64,000 nt of DNA, taken from NCBI RefSeq assembly GCF_016908775.1, contig NZ_JAFBEP010000004.1:1-64000 (forward strand). Reading direction: 5' to 3'. This document shows positions 25,514 through 35,416 of this stretch, one piece after another (position 1 is the first letter of the stretch; each line of letters starts with the position of its first letter). The notes under the pieces were generated by a model that searched no databases, was not told the origin of the DNA, and saw only the letters and a program-made list of their open reading frames with translations. This stretch comes from Defluviitalea raffinosedens. GTDB lineage: Bacteria > Bacillota > Clostridia > Lachnospirales > Defluviitaleaceae. The translations under genes were made by a program, and so were the position numbers.

Positions 25514-27141
25514 AACATTTGATTAATTTGAAGAATAGAATTCTGAACTTCTTCAATTTTAGATTGAATGACTTTTATTTCCTCATCTTCTTTTCCATTT
25601 AATACTTCCTGGTTAAGCTGTTTTGTAAGGAAGTATATTTCTTCTGATAAAACATCCAATTGAGCCAGTAATTGCAGACGAATAAAGTTTTCTTTCAGAT
25701 GTTCCAGTGATTTTTGAACCGTAATACTGTATGGCGTTAGTTCATAATTATCTCCTCTATCGGGAATAATGATATCAACCTTTAATTGCTTTTTTAATAT
25801 TTTTGCAAAAGCATACTGAGACTCTGGCTCTCCATGAACGATAAAAATTTTCTTTGGCTTGTTTTTAATACTACTTACCCAATTGAGTAATCCTTGCTGA
25901 TCTGCATGGCCTGAATAGCCTTCGATGCTTTCAATTCTGGCATTAATAGAAATTTCTTCTCCAAAGATCTTTACTTTTTCTGCTCCGTCAAGAATACGCC
26001 TTCCTAAAGTTCCAGGGGCCTGATATCCTACAAACAATATCGTACTGTTACTTCTCCATAAATTGTGTTTCAAATGATGCTTTATTCTTCCTGCTTCACA
26101 CATACCACTGGCAGAAATAATAATCATAGGTTCAGGTTTCTCATTCAGCTGTCTGGATTCATCAGGCGTCCTTGTAAAAGCAAGATTGGGAAAATCCAGC
26201 GGATTATCTCCATTTTCAACATATGCTCTTGCTTCTTCATCATAGCAGTCTAAATTTTTTCTAAATACTTCTGTTGCAGAGATTGCCAGGGGACTATCTA
26301 CGTATACAGGGACATGACTAAGAAAATCCATATCATCTTTATATAATTCCCTATATTTGTGAATTTCATAAATAATTTCCTGGGTCCTTCCAACAGCAAA
26401 AGAAGGGATAACAACATTTCCACCCTGCATAATGGTTTCTTCTATTATGTTGAGCAGCTTCCTAACTTTGTTTTCTTTTTCTTTATGAATTCTGTTCCCA
26501 TAAGTAGATTCAATAATTAAGTAATCTGCACTTTCAATGGTTTCCGGATCTTTTAATAATGGAATATCTTGATTTCCTAAATCTCCTGAAAAGACAATTT
26601 TAGTCTCAGAATTTTTTTCATTTACCCATATTTCCAAAATTGAAGAACCTAAAATATGCCCTGCGTCTGAAAATCTAATCGTAATATTTCCTTGCAGACG
26701 AACTTCTTGATGATAGGAGACCGGGTTAAAAAATTTTATGCAGTCCAGTGCATCCTGATACGTATATAATGGTTCAATAAGTGGTTTGCCTGCTCTTTGC
26801 CTTTTTCTGTTTTTCCATTCCACTTCGGATTCCTGGATATATCCACAGTCAGGAAGCATAATTGCACATAAATCTGCGGTTGCTTTGGTACATATGATTT
26901 TCCCCTTAAAACCTTCTTTACATAACTTAGGTATTCTTCCACTATGATCAATATGGGCATGGGTTAACAGCAAATAGTCAATTGAACTGACATCAAAAGG
27001 AAATGGTTCAAAGTTCAAATCTTCTTCTTGATCATGTCCTTGAAACATTCCACAATCAATAAGAATGTTTTTACCATTTGCCTGCATCCAGTAACATGAA
27101 CCCGTTACAGTCTTTGCTCCCCCTAAAAATGTTAGCTTCAT
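25498..27141 (-). CDS. MBL-fold beta-CASP ribonuclease (RNA-metabolising)
   Basis: This 547-residue metallo-beta-lactamase-fold protein has the zinc motif HAHIDHSG at 61-68 and a beta-CASP insert (about 200-390). The RNA-specificity motif (FVGYQAPGTLGRRI and the IEGYSGHADQ segment) places it with bacterial CPSF73/YSH1-like hydrolases rather than RNase J. It probably acts as an endo/exoribonuclease, targets unknown. A C-terminal coiled-coil-like tail (about 495-547) follows. ATG 27141 follows GGGCGGGGAT. It stands apart from the pgsA gene upstream. Confidence 0.88.
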   Translation of the reverse strand: MKLTFLGGAKTVTGSCYWMQANGKNILIDCGMFQGHDQEEDLNFEPFPFDVSSIDYLLLTHAHIDHSGRIPKLCKEGFKGKIICTKATADLCAIMLPDCGYIQESEVEWKNRKRQRAGKPLIEPLYTYQDALDCIKFFNPVSYHQEVRLQGNITIRFSDAGHILGSSILEIWVNEKNSETKIVFSGDLGNQDIPLLKDPETIESADYLIIESTYGNRIHKEKENKVRKLLNIIEETIMQGGNVVIPSFAVGRTQEIIYEIHKYRELYKDDMDFLSHVPVYVDSPLAISATEVFRKNLDCYDEEARAYVENGDNPLDFPNLAFTRTPDESRQLNEKPEPMIIISASGMCEAGRIKHHLKHNLWRSNSTILFVGYQAPGTLGRRILDGAEKVKIFGEEISINARIESIEGYSGHADQQGLLNWVSSIKNKPKKIFIVHGEPESQYAFAKILKKQLKVDIIIPDRGDNYELTPYSITVQKSLEHLKENFIRLQLLAQLDVLSEEIYFLTKQLNQEVLNGKEDEEIKVIQSKIEEVQNSILQINQMLKGSL

Positions 27142-27313
27142 ATCATCCCCGCCCTTCTATAATCAATAAAAAAATAACTACCTTGGATCATAGACATATT
27201 TTACTTTATATTTCAATCATTCGATTTGCTTCTTAGTAAATCCTTCAAAAAGATAGCAATCTCTTATATCATATTCTTTCAAAGACTGGGGAATGAATCT
27301 ATTTTAGAAAAAT

Positions 27314-27859
27314 TTATTTTTGCGTCGATAAGACACGTTTATTTTTAACAATATAGTCTACTCCAGAAATGATCGTAAATATAACTGCCATCCACATTAA
27401 TACTGTTTCAAATACGTCAAAAATCGGAAGGGAGATGTTGAGTAAAAAGACCATAATCATAAACATCTGGCTAATTGTTTTTATTTTTCCCCACCAACTT
27501 GCTGCAATGACAATTCCTTCAGATACTGCAACTGTTCTAAAACCAGTAATTGCAAGTTCACGACTTAAAATAATTATAACAACCCAGGCAGGCAAATCTC
27601 CTAATTCAACTAAACTAACCAAAGCAGATGTCACAAGGAGTTTATCTGCCAGAGGATCTAAAAATTTGCCTAAATTCGTAATTAAGTTTCTTGATCTCGC
27701 AATATATCCATCCAGCATATCTGTAAGAGATGCCAATGCAAAAATAATCACTGCAAAAATTCTTTTTTGAGGATCAGGAATCCATTCTGTAAGCAGAACA
27801 ATTAAAAATACAGGAATCAAAATAATCCTCAAAAAAGTCAGTTTATTCGCCAGATTCAT
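27314..27859 (-). CDS. pgsA: CDP-diacylglycerol-glycerol-3-phosphate 3-phosphatidyltransferase
   Basis: This 181-residue membrane enzyme makes phosphatidylglycerophosphate, the first step to phosphatidylglycerol. The CDP-alcohol phosphotransferase signature D50-G51-x2-A54-R55-x8-G64-x3-D68-x3-D72 is perfect, with the extra D47. Four to six hydrophobic segments are visible. The first codons overlap the end of rimO by 17 bases, so translation is coupled. Its substrate CDP-diacylglycerol is made by CdsA, encoded at 52.8 kb. Confidence 0.95.
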   Translation of the reverse strand: MNLANKLTFLRIILIPVFLIVLLTEWIPDPQKRIFAVIIFALASLTDMLDGYIARSRNLITNLGKFLDPLADKLLVTSALVSLVELGDLPAWVVIIILSRELAITGFRTVAVSEGIVIAASWWGKIKTISQMFMIMVFLLNISLPIFDVFETVLMWMAVIFTIISGVDYIVKNKRVLSTQK

Positions 27860-29186
27860 CTACAATCCTCCCTATTAAATCGTATTCATTAGAAGATGTA
27901 ATAGAAGCTTTAATGAAATCTCCTGATAAAAGATCTTCATCAGCGCTAACAAATACCATTCCGTCTATTTCAGGCGCATCCCGATATGTTCTCCCACAAT
28001 ACACATTTTCTTCTGGAAGCTTACCATCAATTATGACTTCTAAAGTCCTTCCAACACATTGTGCAGATTTCTCTTCACAAATAGCCTGTTGAAGCTTCAT
28101 AATCTTATCTTTTCGAAACTCCTTGATTTTCTTTGGAATCTGTCCTCTCATTTTGGCAGCAGGAGTTCCTTCTTCTTTGGAATACGTAAATACACCCAAT
28201 CTGTCGAATTTCATATCTTTAACAAATTGCACCAAATCCTCATATTCTTCATCCGTTTCTCCAGGAAATCCTACAATTAAAGTGGTCCTGAGACAAATAT
28301 CCGGAATCCTCTTTCGCAGCTTGTTAATGAGATGAATAAGGTCTTCCTTAGTACTTCTTCTTCCCATTCGTTTAAGAATTGAAGTATTTGCATGTTGAAT
28401 AGGCATGTCCAAATAACTGCATACTTTTTCTTCCTCTGCAATGACATCAATCAATTCATCTGTGATCTCTTCCGGATAACAGTATAGTAAGCGAATCCAT
28501 TTTAAATCATCAATTTTACATAATTCCTTTAATAACTGAGGCAATTTTTTTTCTCCATATAAATCAATACCATATCTTGTTGTATCCTGAGCAACCAGGA
28601 TTAATTCCTTTACCCCTTGGCTGGCCAAAGTTTTTGCTTCACTAATCAGACTTTCCATCGAACGGCTTCTGTACTTACCCCTGAGCTGAGGAATAATGCA
28701 GTAGGTGCATCGATTATCACAGCCTTCAGCAATTTTTAAATAAGCAAAATAACCAGCTGTACTCAATACTCTCTGATAATTTTCACTCGTTTTTGCATTA
28801 ACGTCAGAAAACATTTGAATTTTTTTACCTTGTAAAATTTCTTCAACGACCTCAACAATACTTTCATAACCTGTCGTTCCGACTACCCCGTCTACTTCAG
28901 GTATTTCAGATAAAATTTCATCTTTATAACGTTCTGCCATACAACCTGTTACTATAAGGGCTTTACAATTACCCGTTTTCTTATATTGAGCCATTTCTAA
29001 AATACTTTCGATACTTTCTTCTTTAGCATCTTGTATAAAACAACAGGTATTTACAACCAGTACATCCGCCTGACTTTCGTCCGAAATTAATACAAATCCT
29101 GATTTTTGAAGCAAACCTAACATCACTTCACTGTCAACTAAATTCTTGTCACATCCTAATGAAACAAAAGCTATTCTAATAGGCAA
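27843..29186 (-). CDS. rimO: ribosomal protein S12 methylthiotransferase RimO
   Basis: This 447-residue radical SAM methylthiotransferase modifies an aspartate of ribosomal protein S12. The N-terminal UPF0004 domain (VSLGCDKNLVDSE, NTCCFI, VTGCMAERY) and the radical SAM motif CDNRCTYC (about residue 155) are present, with a C-terminal TRAM-like domain. The LGCDKNLVDSE wording and the missing N-terminal extension separate it from MiaB at 14.7 kb. Start TTG 29186 lies 6 bases behind AAGGAG. Confidence 0.95.
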   Translation of the reverse strand: MPIRIAFVSLGCDKNLVDSEVMLGLLQKSGFVLISDESQADVLVVNTCCFIQDAKEESIESILEMAQYKKTGNCKALIVTGCMAERYKDEILSEIPEVDGVVGTTGYESIVEVVEEILQGKKIQMFSDVNAKTSENYQRVLSTAGYFAYLKIAEGCDNRCTYCIIPQLRGKYRSRSMESLISEAKTLASQGVKELILVAQDTTRYGIDLYGEKKLPQLLKELCKIDDLKWIRLLYCYPEEITDELIDVIAEEEKVCSYLDMPIQHANTSILKRMGRRSTKEDLIHLINKLRKRIPDICLRTTLIVGFPGETDEEYEDLVQFVKDMKFDRLGVFTYSKEEGTPAAKMRGQIPKKIKEFRKDKIMKLQQAICEEKSAQCVGRTLEVIIDGKLPEENVYCGRTYRDAPEIDGMVFVSADEDLLSGDFIKASITSSNEYDLIGRIVDESGE

Positions 29187-29199
29187 GATAATCTCCTTT

Positions 29200-30051
29200 C
29201 TAGTTCTGCATCAGTGCAGCCTTTACACAGTTTTTCATTAACATTGCAATAGTCATAGGACCTACGCCTCCTGGAACAGGAGTAATAGCTAAGGCCTTAT
29301 CTTTACAGCCTTCAAAATCAATATCCCCACATAATTTGCCATTATCTAAACGGTTTACACCCACATCGATAAGAATCGATCCTTCTTTCACCATATCTGC
29401 TTTAATAAATTGAGGTCTTCCGATGGCAGCGACTAGTAAATCTGCCTCTTGGCATATTTTAGCTAATTCTTTTGTACGGGAATGGCATGTGGTTACTGTG
29501 CCATTATGACTTAACAAAAGTTGTGAAACTGGTTTTCCTACAATATTACTTCTTCCTACAACAACACAGTTTTTACCTTCAATTTCGATATTGGATCTTT
29601 TTATTAGTTCTATGATTCCTGCTGGTGTGCAAGGAAGAAAACCATCCATTTTACCAATAGAGATTAATCCCACATTGTATGGATGAAAGCAATCCACATC
29701 TTTTATTGGATCAATTGAAAGAAGGATTTTACTCTCATTGATATGTTCCGGAAGCGGAAGTTGAACCAATATACCATTGACTTCCTTTGTTTTATTTAAA
29801 ACATCTATAAGATTTAGCAGTTCTTCTTCTGTTGTTTCTTGGGGCAACTCATAAGAAAAAGATTTGATACCTATATATTCACAGGCTTTTTTCTTATTAT
29901 TAACATAAACTTTTGATGCAGGATCATTTCCAACCAGTATAACTGCCAATCCTGGAATAATATTCTTTTGGCTTAATTCTTCTACTTCTTTTTTCAATTC
30001 GTCCTTTATATCCTGTGAGATCTTTTTCCCATCAATAATAAGGGTACTCAT
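29200..30051 (-). CDS. folD: bifunctional methylenetetrahydrofolate dehydrogenase/cyclohydrolase
   Basis: This 283-residue FolD interconverts methylene-, methenyl- and formyl-tetrahydrofolate. The cyclohydrolase lysine lies in YVNNKKKACEYIG (about 50-60). The Rossmann nucleotide site is GRSNIVGKP (about 164-172), and the family end motif TPVPGGVGPMTIAML is intact. ATG 30051 follows AGGAGGTG; upstream in-frame codons run into fhs and are rejected. It lies ten bases after fhs, so both one-carbon enzymes are made together. Confidence 0.96.
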   Translation of the reverse strand: MSTLIIDGKKISQDIKDELKKEVEELSQKNIIPGLAVILVGNDPASKVYVNNKKKACEYIGIKSFSYELPQETTEEELLNLIDVLNKTKEVNGILVQLPLPEHINESKILLSIDPIKDVDCFHPYNVGLISIGKMDGFLPCTPAGIIELIKRSNIEIEGKNCVVVGRSNIVGKPVSQLLLSHNGTVTTCHSRTKELAKICQEADLLVAAIGRPQFIKADMVKEGSILIDVGVNRLDNGKLCGDIDFEGCKDKALAITPVPGGVGPMTIAMLMKNCVKAALMQN

Positions 30052-30061
30052 ATTACACCTC

Positions 30062-31732
30062 CTAGAACAATCCTGTAATTTGACCTTTCTCATTAATGTC
30101 AATATTCATTGCTGCAGGGTATTTGGGTAATCCTGGCATAATCATCACATCTCCTGTTAAGGCCACTATAAAACCAGCACCGGCAGAAACCCTTAATTCT
30201 CTTACTGTAATTTCAAAGTCTTTTGGTCTTCCCAGCAAACTTGGATCATCAGACAATGAATATTGATTTTTTGCAATACAGATGGGCATCTTATCTAAAT
30301 TCATCGCAACTATTTTCTCCATATCTTTTTTAGCTTTGGAAGTAAATATGACTCCCTTTGCCCCATAGATCTTTCGTGCAATGGTTTCAATTTTTTCTGT
30401 AATAGTGCTACTGCAATCATACAATACTTCAAAGTTAGAAGGCTTTGTCTCTAAAGTTTCTATTACTTTCTCAGCCAGTTCCAAACCACCCTGTTCGCCT
30501 AATTCCCATACTTTTGAAATAGCAAATGCACACCCCATGCTTTCACATTGATCTTTAACATAAGCTATTTCATCACGGGTATCTGTCACAAATTGGTTTA
30601 GGGTAACCACAATAGGCACTTTATATTGCTGAATATTTTCAATATGCTTTCTAAGATTTTCAAATCCTTTTTTAAGTGCGTCCAAATTTTCAATACCCAG
30701 CTCATTTTTTGGTATACCGCCATTATATTTCAAGGCACGAATAGTAGCAACTAAAACCACTGCATCTGGCTTGAATCCAGCAAAACGACATTTGATATCA
30801 AAAAACTTCTCGGCACCTAAATCTGCCCCAAAGCCTGCTTCTGTCACTACTATGTCTGCCAGCTTAAGTGCCATCTTCGTAGCTCTGATACTGTTACAGC
30901 CATGAGCAATATTGGCAAAAGGTCCTCCATGCATTAAAACTGGGGTATTTTCTAAAGTTTGAACCAGATTAGGTTTAATGGCATCCTTCAGCAATGCTGC
31001 CATAGCGCCGTTTGCTTTTAAGTCTGCTGCTGTAACTGGTTTCCCGTCATAATTGTAAGCTACTATGATTTTTCCTAATCTATTCTTTAAATCCATTAAA
31101 TCTTCTGCAAGACAAAGTATGGCCATAACTTCCGAAGCAACAGTAATCATATACCCATCTTCTCTTGGTACACCATGAGTCTTCCCACCTAAGCCAACCA
31201 CTATATTTCTTAATGCGCGGTCATTCATATCCACAGCTCTTTTCCAAAGAATCTGTCTCGGATCAATCTGAAGTTCATTACCTTGCTGAAGATGATTATC
31301 GATCATTGCAGAAAGCAAATTATGGGCTGCGGAGATCGCATGAATATCCCCTGTAAAATGCAGATTGATGTCTTCCATCGGAACAACTTGTGCATATCCG
31401 CCTCCAGCTGCTCCACCTTTTACGCCCATGCAAGGTCCTAAAGAAGGCTCTCTTAGAGCTACAATTGCTTTTCTACCCTTTTTACACAAAGCTTGACCAA
31501 GACCTACGGATATTGTGGTTTTTCCTTCTCCAGCAGGAGTTGGGTTGATTGCTGTAACTAAAACCAATTTCCCATTTTTTTTATCCTTGATCTTGTCCCA
31601 TAAAGTATCAGATAATTTAGCTTTGTATTTACCATATAATTCTAAATCATCCGCATCAATATTAAGTTCAGATGCAATCTCTGTTATTGGCTTCATAACC
31701 GCTTCTTGAGCAATTTCAATATCAGTTTTCAT
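30062..31732 (-). CDS. fhs: formate-tetrahydrofolate ligase
   Basis: This 556-residue enzyme activates formate with ATP to 10-formyl-tetrahydrofolate. The phosphate loop TPAGEGKTT is near residue 65-73, followed by [20 protein letters not shown]. With folD it supplies formyl units for purines, initiator tRNA and, in acetogens, the methyl branch of the Wood-Ljungdahl pathway. No other gene of that pathway is in the window, so acetogenesis cannot be claimed. GGGAGGA precedes the ATG. Confidence 0.97.
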   Translation of the reverse strand: MKTDIEIAQEAVMKPITEIASELNIDADDLELYGKYKAKLSDTLWDKIKDKKNGKLVLVTAINPTPAGEGKTTISVGLGQALCKKGRKAIVALREPSLGPCMGVKGGAAGGGYAQVVPMEDINLHFTGDIHAISAAHNLLSAMIDNHLQQGNELQIDPRQILWKRAVDMNDRALRNIVVGLGGKTHGVPREDGYMITVASEVMAILCLAEDLMDLKNRLGKIIVAYNYDGKPVTAADLKANGAMAALLKDAIKPNLVQTLENTPVLMHGGPFANIAHGCNSIRATKMALKLADIVVTEAGFGADLGAEKFFDIKCRFAGFKPDAVVLVATIRALKYNGGIPKNELGIENLDALKKGFENLRKHIENIQQYKVPIVVTLNQFVTDTRDEIAYVKDQCESMGCAFAISKVWELGEQGGLELAEKVIETLETKPSNFEVLYDCSSTITEKIETIARKIYGAKGVIFTSKAKKDMEKIVAMNLDKMPICIAKNQYSLSDDPSLLGRPKDFEITVRELRVSAGAGFIVALTGDVMIMPGLPKYPAAMNIDINEKGQITGLF

Positions 31733-31778
31733 CTCTAAATCCTCCCACCATTTCTAAAAATTCATATTATTATTGTAA

Positions 31779-31795
31779 AAACAGTGTACCTGTTT
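31779..31795 (-). terminator. weak terminator after ftsK
   Basis: A six-pair stem AAACAG/CTGTTT is followed by a short T-run on the minus strand. It is weak and may only partly separate ftsK from fhs. Confidence 0.35.
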
Positions 31796-31805
31796 CTATT
31801 CCATA

Positions 31806-34196
31806 TTAAAAGTTAGACGATTTTTGATCACTACCTAATTTCATTTGCTCAAATTCTTCCTTAGTAATCAGTACTTTTCTTGGCTTACTTCCTTCATCAG
31901 GCCCTACAATACCCCTTTCCTCCATTTCCTCCATGATCCTTGCTGCACGGTTGAATCCAATACGCAAATATCTTTGAATCATAGAAATAGAAGCTTTTTC
32001 TTTTTCAACAACCATTTCAATTGCCTGCTGAAGATATTCATCCACTTCTTCTCCAGAGGAAGATGATACATTATTCACAGCAGTAATTTCTTCAATCATA
32101 TCCTGATTGTATTCTGCTTGTCCTGACTGCTTTATGTTTTCTACAATTCGCTCAACTTCCTTATCTGAAATAAAAGCTCCCTGAATTCTTACAGGTTTAG
32201 CTGCACCAACAGGATAAAAAAGCATGTCCCCTTTTCCAAGAAGCTTTTCAGCACCTACCATATCCAGTATGGTTCTCGAGTCTGTACCGGATGATACAGC
32301 AAAAGCCAGTCTGGAAGGTATATTGGCTTTAATGACTCCAGTGATTACATCGACTGAAGGTCTTTGAGTAGCAATTACCAAATGAATTCCAGCTGCTCTT
32401 GCCATTTGTGCCAGCCTGCAAATAGCATCCTCTACTTCTCCTGGCGCAGTCATCATAAGATCCGCCAACTCATCAATAATAATCACAATTTGAGGCATGA
32501 GCTCAGGTGGATTTGGGTCATCTGGATTTTCGTTTCTTTTTAGGTTATTATAACCTTTAATATCTCGAACATTGTTTTCTGCAAATAATTTATAACGGTT
32601 GGTCATTTCCTGAACAGCCCAGTTCAGTGCTCCTGCTGCTTTCTTGGGATCTGTCACTACTGGAATCATCAAATGAGGTATTCCGTTATAAATACTAAGT
32701 TCAACTACTTTGGGGTCAATCATTAATAATTTTACCTCATTGGGATTTGCTTTATAAAGTATACTTGTAATAAGTGTATTAATGCAAACACTTTTACCAG
32801 ATCCGGTTGCCCCTGCAATGAGTAAATGAGGCATGCGAGCTATATCCGCTACAACACAGTTACCGGCAATATCTTTTCCCAAAGCAAAGGCAAGTTTGGA
32901 CGGAAACTTTTGAAAAGTTTCATCTTCTATCACTTCTCTTAAAAATACGGGCTGAACCTCTTGATTAGGTACTTCGATACCCACTGCAGCTTTCCCGGGT
33001 ATAGGTGCTTCAATTCGTATACCAGCAGCTGCCAAATTAAGAGCAATATCATCTGCCAAACTAACGATTTTACTTACTTTAACTCCCTGACTGGGTTGAA
33101 GTTCATACCTGGTCACAGTAGGCCCTCTGTTAATCTGTATGACTTTTGCCTCTACACCAAAACTGGCTAAAGTCTCTTCCAATTTTTTTGCATTGTTAAG
33201 CATTAATTTTTTGGAGTTTGATGTAATTGAGGAAGTATTAGCCTGTAATAGTTCAATAGACGGAAATTGATAATCTACTGGTTTACTAACAGATGAAATT
33301 ACTTCCACAGGTTCTTCTTGAGCAGAGCTACCGGTGTTTTCCGATATGTTTTCTATTTCTTTTTCTTTAGTTTTCTCTTCAGATTTCTGGGCAAAGTCCA
33401 ATACTTTTATTTCTTCTATTGCTTCCTCATTACTGCTCTTTGCTTCCTGTGACTCATGATCACTATGTACAGTTACAGGATCTTCTGCTTTTATATTTTG
33501 CAGGGATACATTGTTCTTATTTTTAGATTTAGTTTTCTTTTGCATTCGCTTTTCTTCATGTTCCAGCTGATAATTACTCAAAACTTCTTTGATTTTTGCT
33601 ATACATCGCCCCATCCATTGATAAATGGATATCATATCATCAATAAAGGATCTTCCAGTTAGTAAAATCAATAAAATAATAAGGAATGTAATAATGAAAA
33701 CATAACTGCCATATATACCAATCGTCTTTACTAAAATCTTCCCAAATATTGCACCAATTAATCCTCCATTATTCCAACTGCCTGCATCGTAATAATGTCT
33801 TACCCTATGCCATATATTCATACCATCTAATGCCACATCAATACCATGCATTATATGAGCAAATATAGACAATAAAAACACCATGCCGAAAGATATAAGC
33901 ATCTTCAATTTATTACTGGTATTCAGTTTTTTTAGCATCATCAAAATACCGATACTGCCAATCAATACAGGTAAAAAATAAGCGCCAATACCTAATATTC
34001 CAACAAAAAACTTATAGATTATTTTACCGAAAAATCCAGCTTCATGACTATAAATACCTATTCCAAAAATGATTGCTGATGCAAAAATGAGAACGCCCTT
34101 TATCTCTTGCGACAATGCTCCTCCTGTAGGAGATTTCACTTTCCTTGTTCTATTTCTGGATGATTTCTTTTTCTCTGTCAATGGTCTCTTTCCCAT
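31806..34196 (-). CDS. DNA translocase FtsK/SpoIIIE
   Basis: This protein of about 796 residues has an N-terminal membrane domain of four hydrophobic helices (about 35-180), a charged linker and a RecA-like motor. Walker A is GATGSGKS near 460 and Walker B is IVIIIDELADL. A C-terminal winged-helix gamma domain (SISMIQRYLRIGFNRAARIMEEME) reads DNA orientation. It pumps chromosome DNA through the septum. The neighbouring tepA, ylzJ and dpaAB genes match the Bacillus spoIIIE neighbourhood, so a forespore role is likely. ATG 34196 is preferred over TTG 34205 for spacing to AAAGGA. A terminator-like hairpin ends about 24 bases before the start codon. Confidence 0.93.
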   Translation of the reverse strand: MGKRPLTEKKKSSRNRTRKVKSPTGGALSQEIKGVLIFASAIIFGIGIYSHEAGFFGKIIYKFFVGILGIGAYFLPVLIGSIGILMMLKKLNTSNKLKMLISFGMVFLLSIFAHIMHGIDVALDGMNIWHRVRHYYDAGSWNNGGLIGAIFGKILVKTIGIYGSYVFIITFLIILLILLTGRSFIDDMISIYQWMGRCIAKIKEVLSNYQLEHEEKRMQKKTKSKNKNNVSLQNIKAEDPVTVHSDHESQEAKSSNEEAIEEIKVLDFAQKSEEKTKEKEIENISENTGSSAQEEPVEVISSVSKPVDYQFPSIELLQANTSSITSNSKKLMLNNAKKLEETLASFGVEAKVIQINRGPTVTRYELQPSQGVKVSKIVSLADDIALNLAAAGIRIEAPIPGKAAVGIEVPNQEVQPVFLREVIEDETFQKFPSKLAFALGKDIAGNCVVADIARMPHLLIAGATGSGKSVCINTLITSILYKANPNEVKLLMIDPKVVELSIYNGIPHLMIPVVTDPKKAAGALNWAVQEMTNRYKLFAENNVRDIKGYNNLKRNENPDDPNPPELMPQIVIIIDELADLMMTAPGEVEDAICRLAQMARAAGIHLVIATQRPSVDVITGVIKANIPSRLAFAVSSGTDSRTILDMVGAEKLLGKGDMLFYPVGAAKPVRIQGAFISDKEVERIVENIKQSGQAEYNQDMIEEITAVNNVSSSSGEEVDEYLQQAIEMVVEKEKASISMIQRYLRIGFNRAARIMEEMEERGIVGPDEGSKPRKVLITKEEFEQMKLGSDQKSSNF

Positions 34197-34220
34197 ATTT
34201 GCCAATCCTTTCTTTTAAAT

Positions 34221-34245
34221 AAAAAGTGCTAGCATTTGCTAACAC
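34221..34245 (-). terminator. terminator between ylzJ and ftsK
   Basis: The eight-pair stem GTGTTAGC/GCTAGCAC (one G-U pair) with loop AAAT is followed by TTTTT on the minus strand, just ahead of the ftsK ribosome site. It either ends the tepA-ylzJ unit or acts as an attenuator of ftsK. Confidence 0.7.
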
Positions 34246-34268
34246 ATATGAATCAATTATAGCACTAT

Positions 34269-34493
34269 TTAGAGGATATTTCCAGAGATTATATTGCCCG
34301 GTTGAATTTCACTGTTCAAATACGCATAAGGATCTGTGGAAATAATTCTTTGAATTCTGTATCCGCTATTTTTTTCTAAAGTCACCTGCAGCAAATATCC
34401 TTTATATTCTATCTCTTTATATTCTTCCACTGCCTTACTTTCATCCTCCATGTCACTAAAAATCACTTCGTCAGGTATAATGGAATAAATCAT
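34269..34493 (-). CDS. ylzJ: YlzJ-like small protein
   Basis: This 74-residue protein is of the YlzJ family, recognised by [12 protein letters not shown] at its start and a central YLLQVT strand. Function is unknown. It overlaps the end of tepA by four bases, the same pairing and order as in Bacillus, where the two precede spoIIIE. Confidence 0.8.
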   Translation of the reverse strand: MIYSIIPDEVIFSDMEDESKAVEEYKEIEYKGYLLQVTLEKNSGYRIQRIISTDPYAYLNSEIQPGNIISGNIL

Positions 34494-35218
34494 TTATTTT
34501 CCTCCTTTGATTTCTTGGCCTGATCAATCAGTTCATAAAGTTTGCTTAAAGCTTCATTTAACCCTCCTACTTCATCGATAAGTTTTTCTTTCACTGCTTC
34601 CTCTCCAATAACGATTGTACCAACATCTTTTGCCAGTTTCCCTGTATCCAGCATCAATTCTTTAAAACGCTGTTGAGAGATTTTCGAATTTCTTGAAACA
34701 AATTCTACGATTCTCTCCTGCATTTTATCAAAGTATTCAAAAGTTTGCGGAACCCCTATAACTGTACCGCTCATACGAACAGGATGAATAGTCATAGTTG
34801 CACTGGAAGCAATAAAAGAATAATTCGCTGAGACCGCCAACGGAACTCCTATGGAGTGTCCACCTCCTAACACTAAAGAAACCGTTGGTTTACCCAGAGA
34901 TGCAATCATTTCGGCAATAGCCAGTCCAGCTTCTACATCTCCTCCAACAGTGTTTAGGATCACCAATACACCGTCAATTTCATCATTGTCTCGAATAGCT
35001 ACCAGTTGTGGAATAACATGTTCATACTTTGTTGTTTTGTTTTGTGGCGGCAAAGTAATATGGCCTTCTATTTGTCCTATAATGGTAAGACAATGAATTT
35101 TAGGTTTGTTTGAAGTATTGCTTTCCTGAGGAATGGGCATTTGTCCAAATTCTTTTATGGACTCAGTTGTTTCATTATTCTTTTTTTCTGATTCATTAGG
35201 TGTCATTTCGTTACTCAT
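34490..35218 (-). CDS. tepA: ClpP-like protease TepA
   Basis: This 242-residue member of the ClpP/crotonase superfamily matches Bacillus TepA (translocation-enhancing protein). The nucleophile serine is in GGGHSIG (about 118-124) and the histidine in [10 protein letters not shown] (about 141-150). A disordered acidic N terminus of about 40 residues precedes the domain. The family is tied to spore formers; its substrates are unsettled. It is likely a soluble cytoplasmic protease. Translation of ylzJ is coupled to it. Confidence 0.85.
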   Translation of the reverse strand: MSNEMTPNESEKKNNETTESIKEFGQMPIPQESNTSNKPKIHCLTIIGQIEGHITLPPQNKTTKYEHVIPQLVAIRDNDEIDGVLVILNTVGGDVEAGLAIAEMIASLGKPTVSLVLGGGHSIGVPLAVSANYSFIASSATMTIHPVRMSGTVIGVPQTFEYFDKMQERIVEFVSRNSKISQQRFKELMLDTGKLAKDVGTIVIGEEAVKEKLIDEVGGLNEALSKLYELIDQAKKSKEENK

Positions 35219-35381
35219 CTTATTCTCCTCTTCAATATAGTTTTATTTTAGTATGGGTATATTGAAGGGAGTTCATTCAAAAAAAGTATGTATTCAATAT
35301 CATTCTTTTCAACAACTGAATCTCAAGGAAATCTTCCAAAAGTATTATGCCACATCATCTCAATAATGTCCAATAAATATA

Positions 35382-35407
35382 AAGAAGATCCCTAATGGAA
35401 TCTTCTT
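35382..35407 (-). terminator. terminator after dpaB
   Basis: The imperfect stem AAGAAGATCCC/GGAATCTTCTT (one mismatch) with loop TAAT is followed by U-rich sequence on the minus strand. Confidence 0.55.
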
Positions 35408-35416
35408 GTATTTCGG

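Noticed and set aside
30062-31732. fhs and folD as proof of acetogenesis
   Set aside because: Both enzymes are also used for ordinary one-carbon metabolism, and no other Wood-Ljungdahl gene is in the window.
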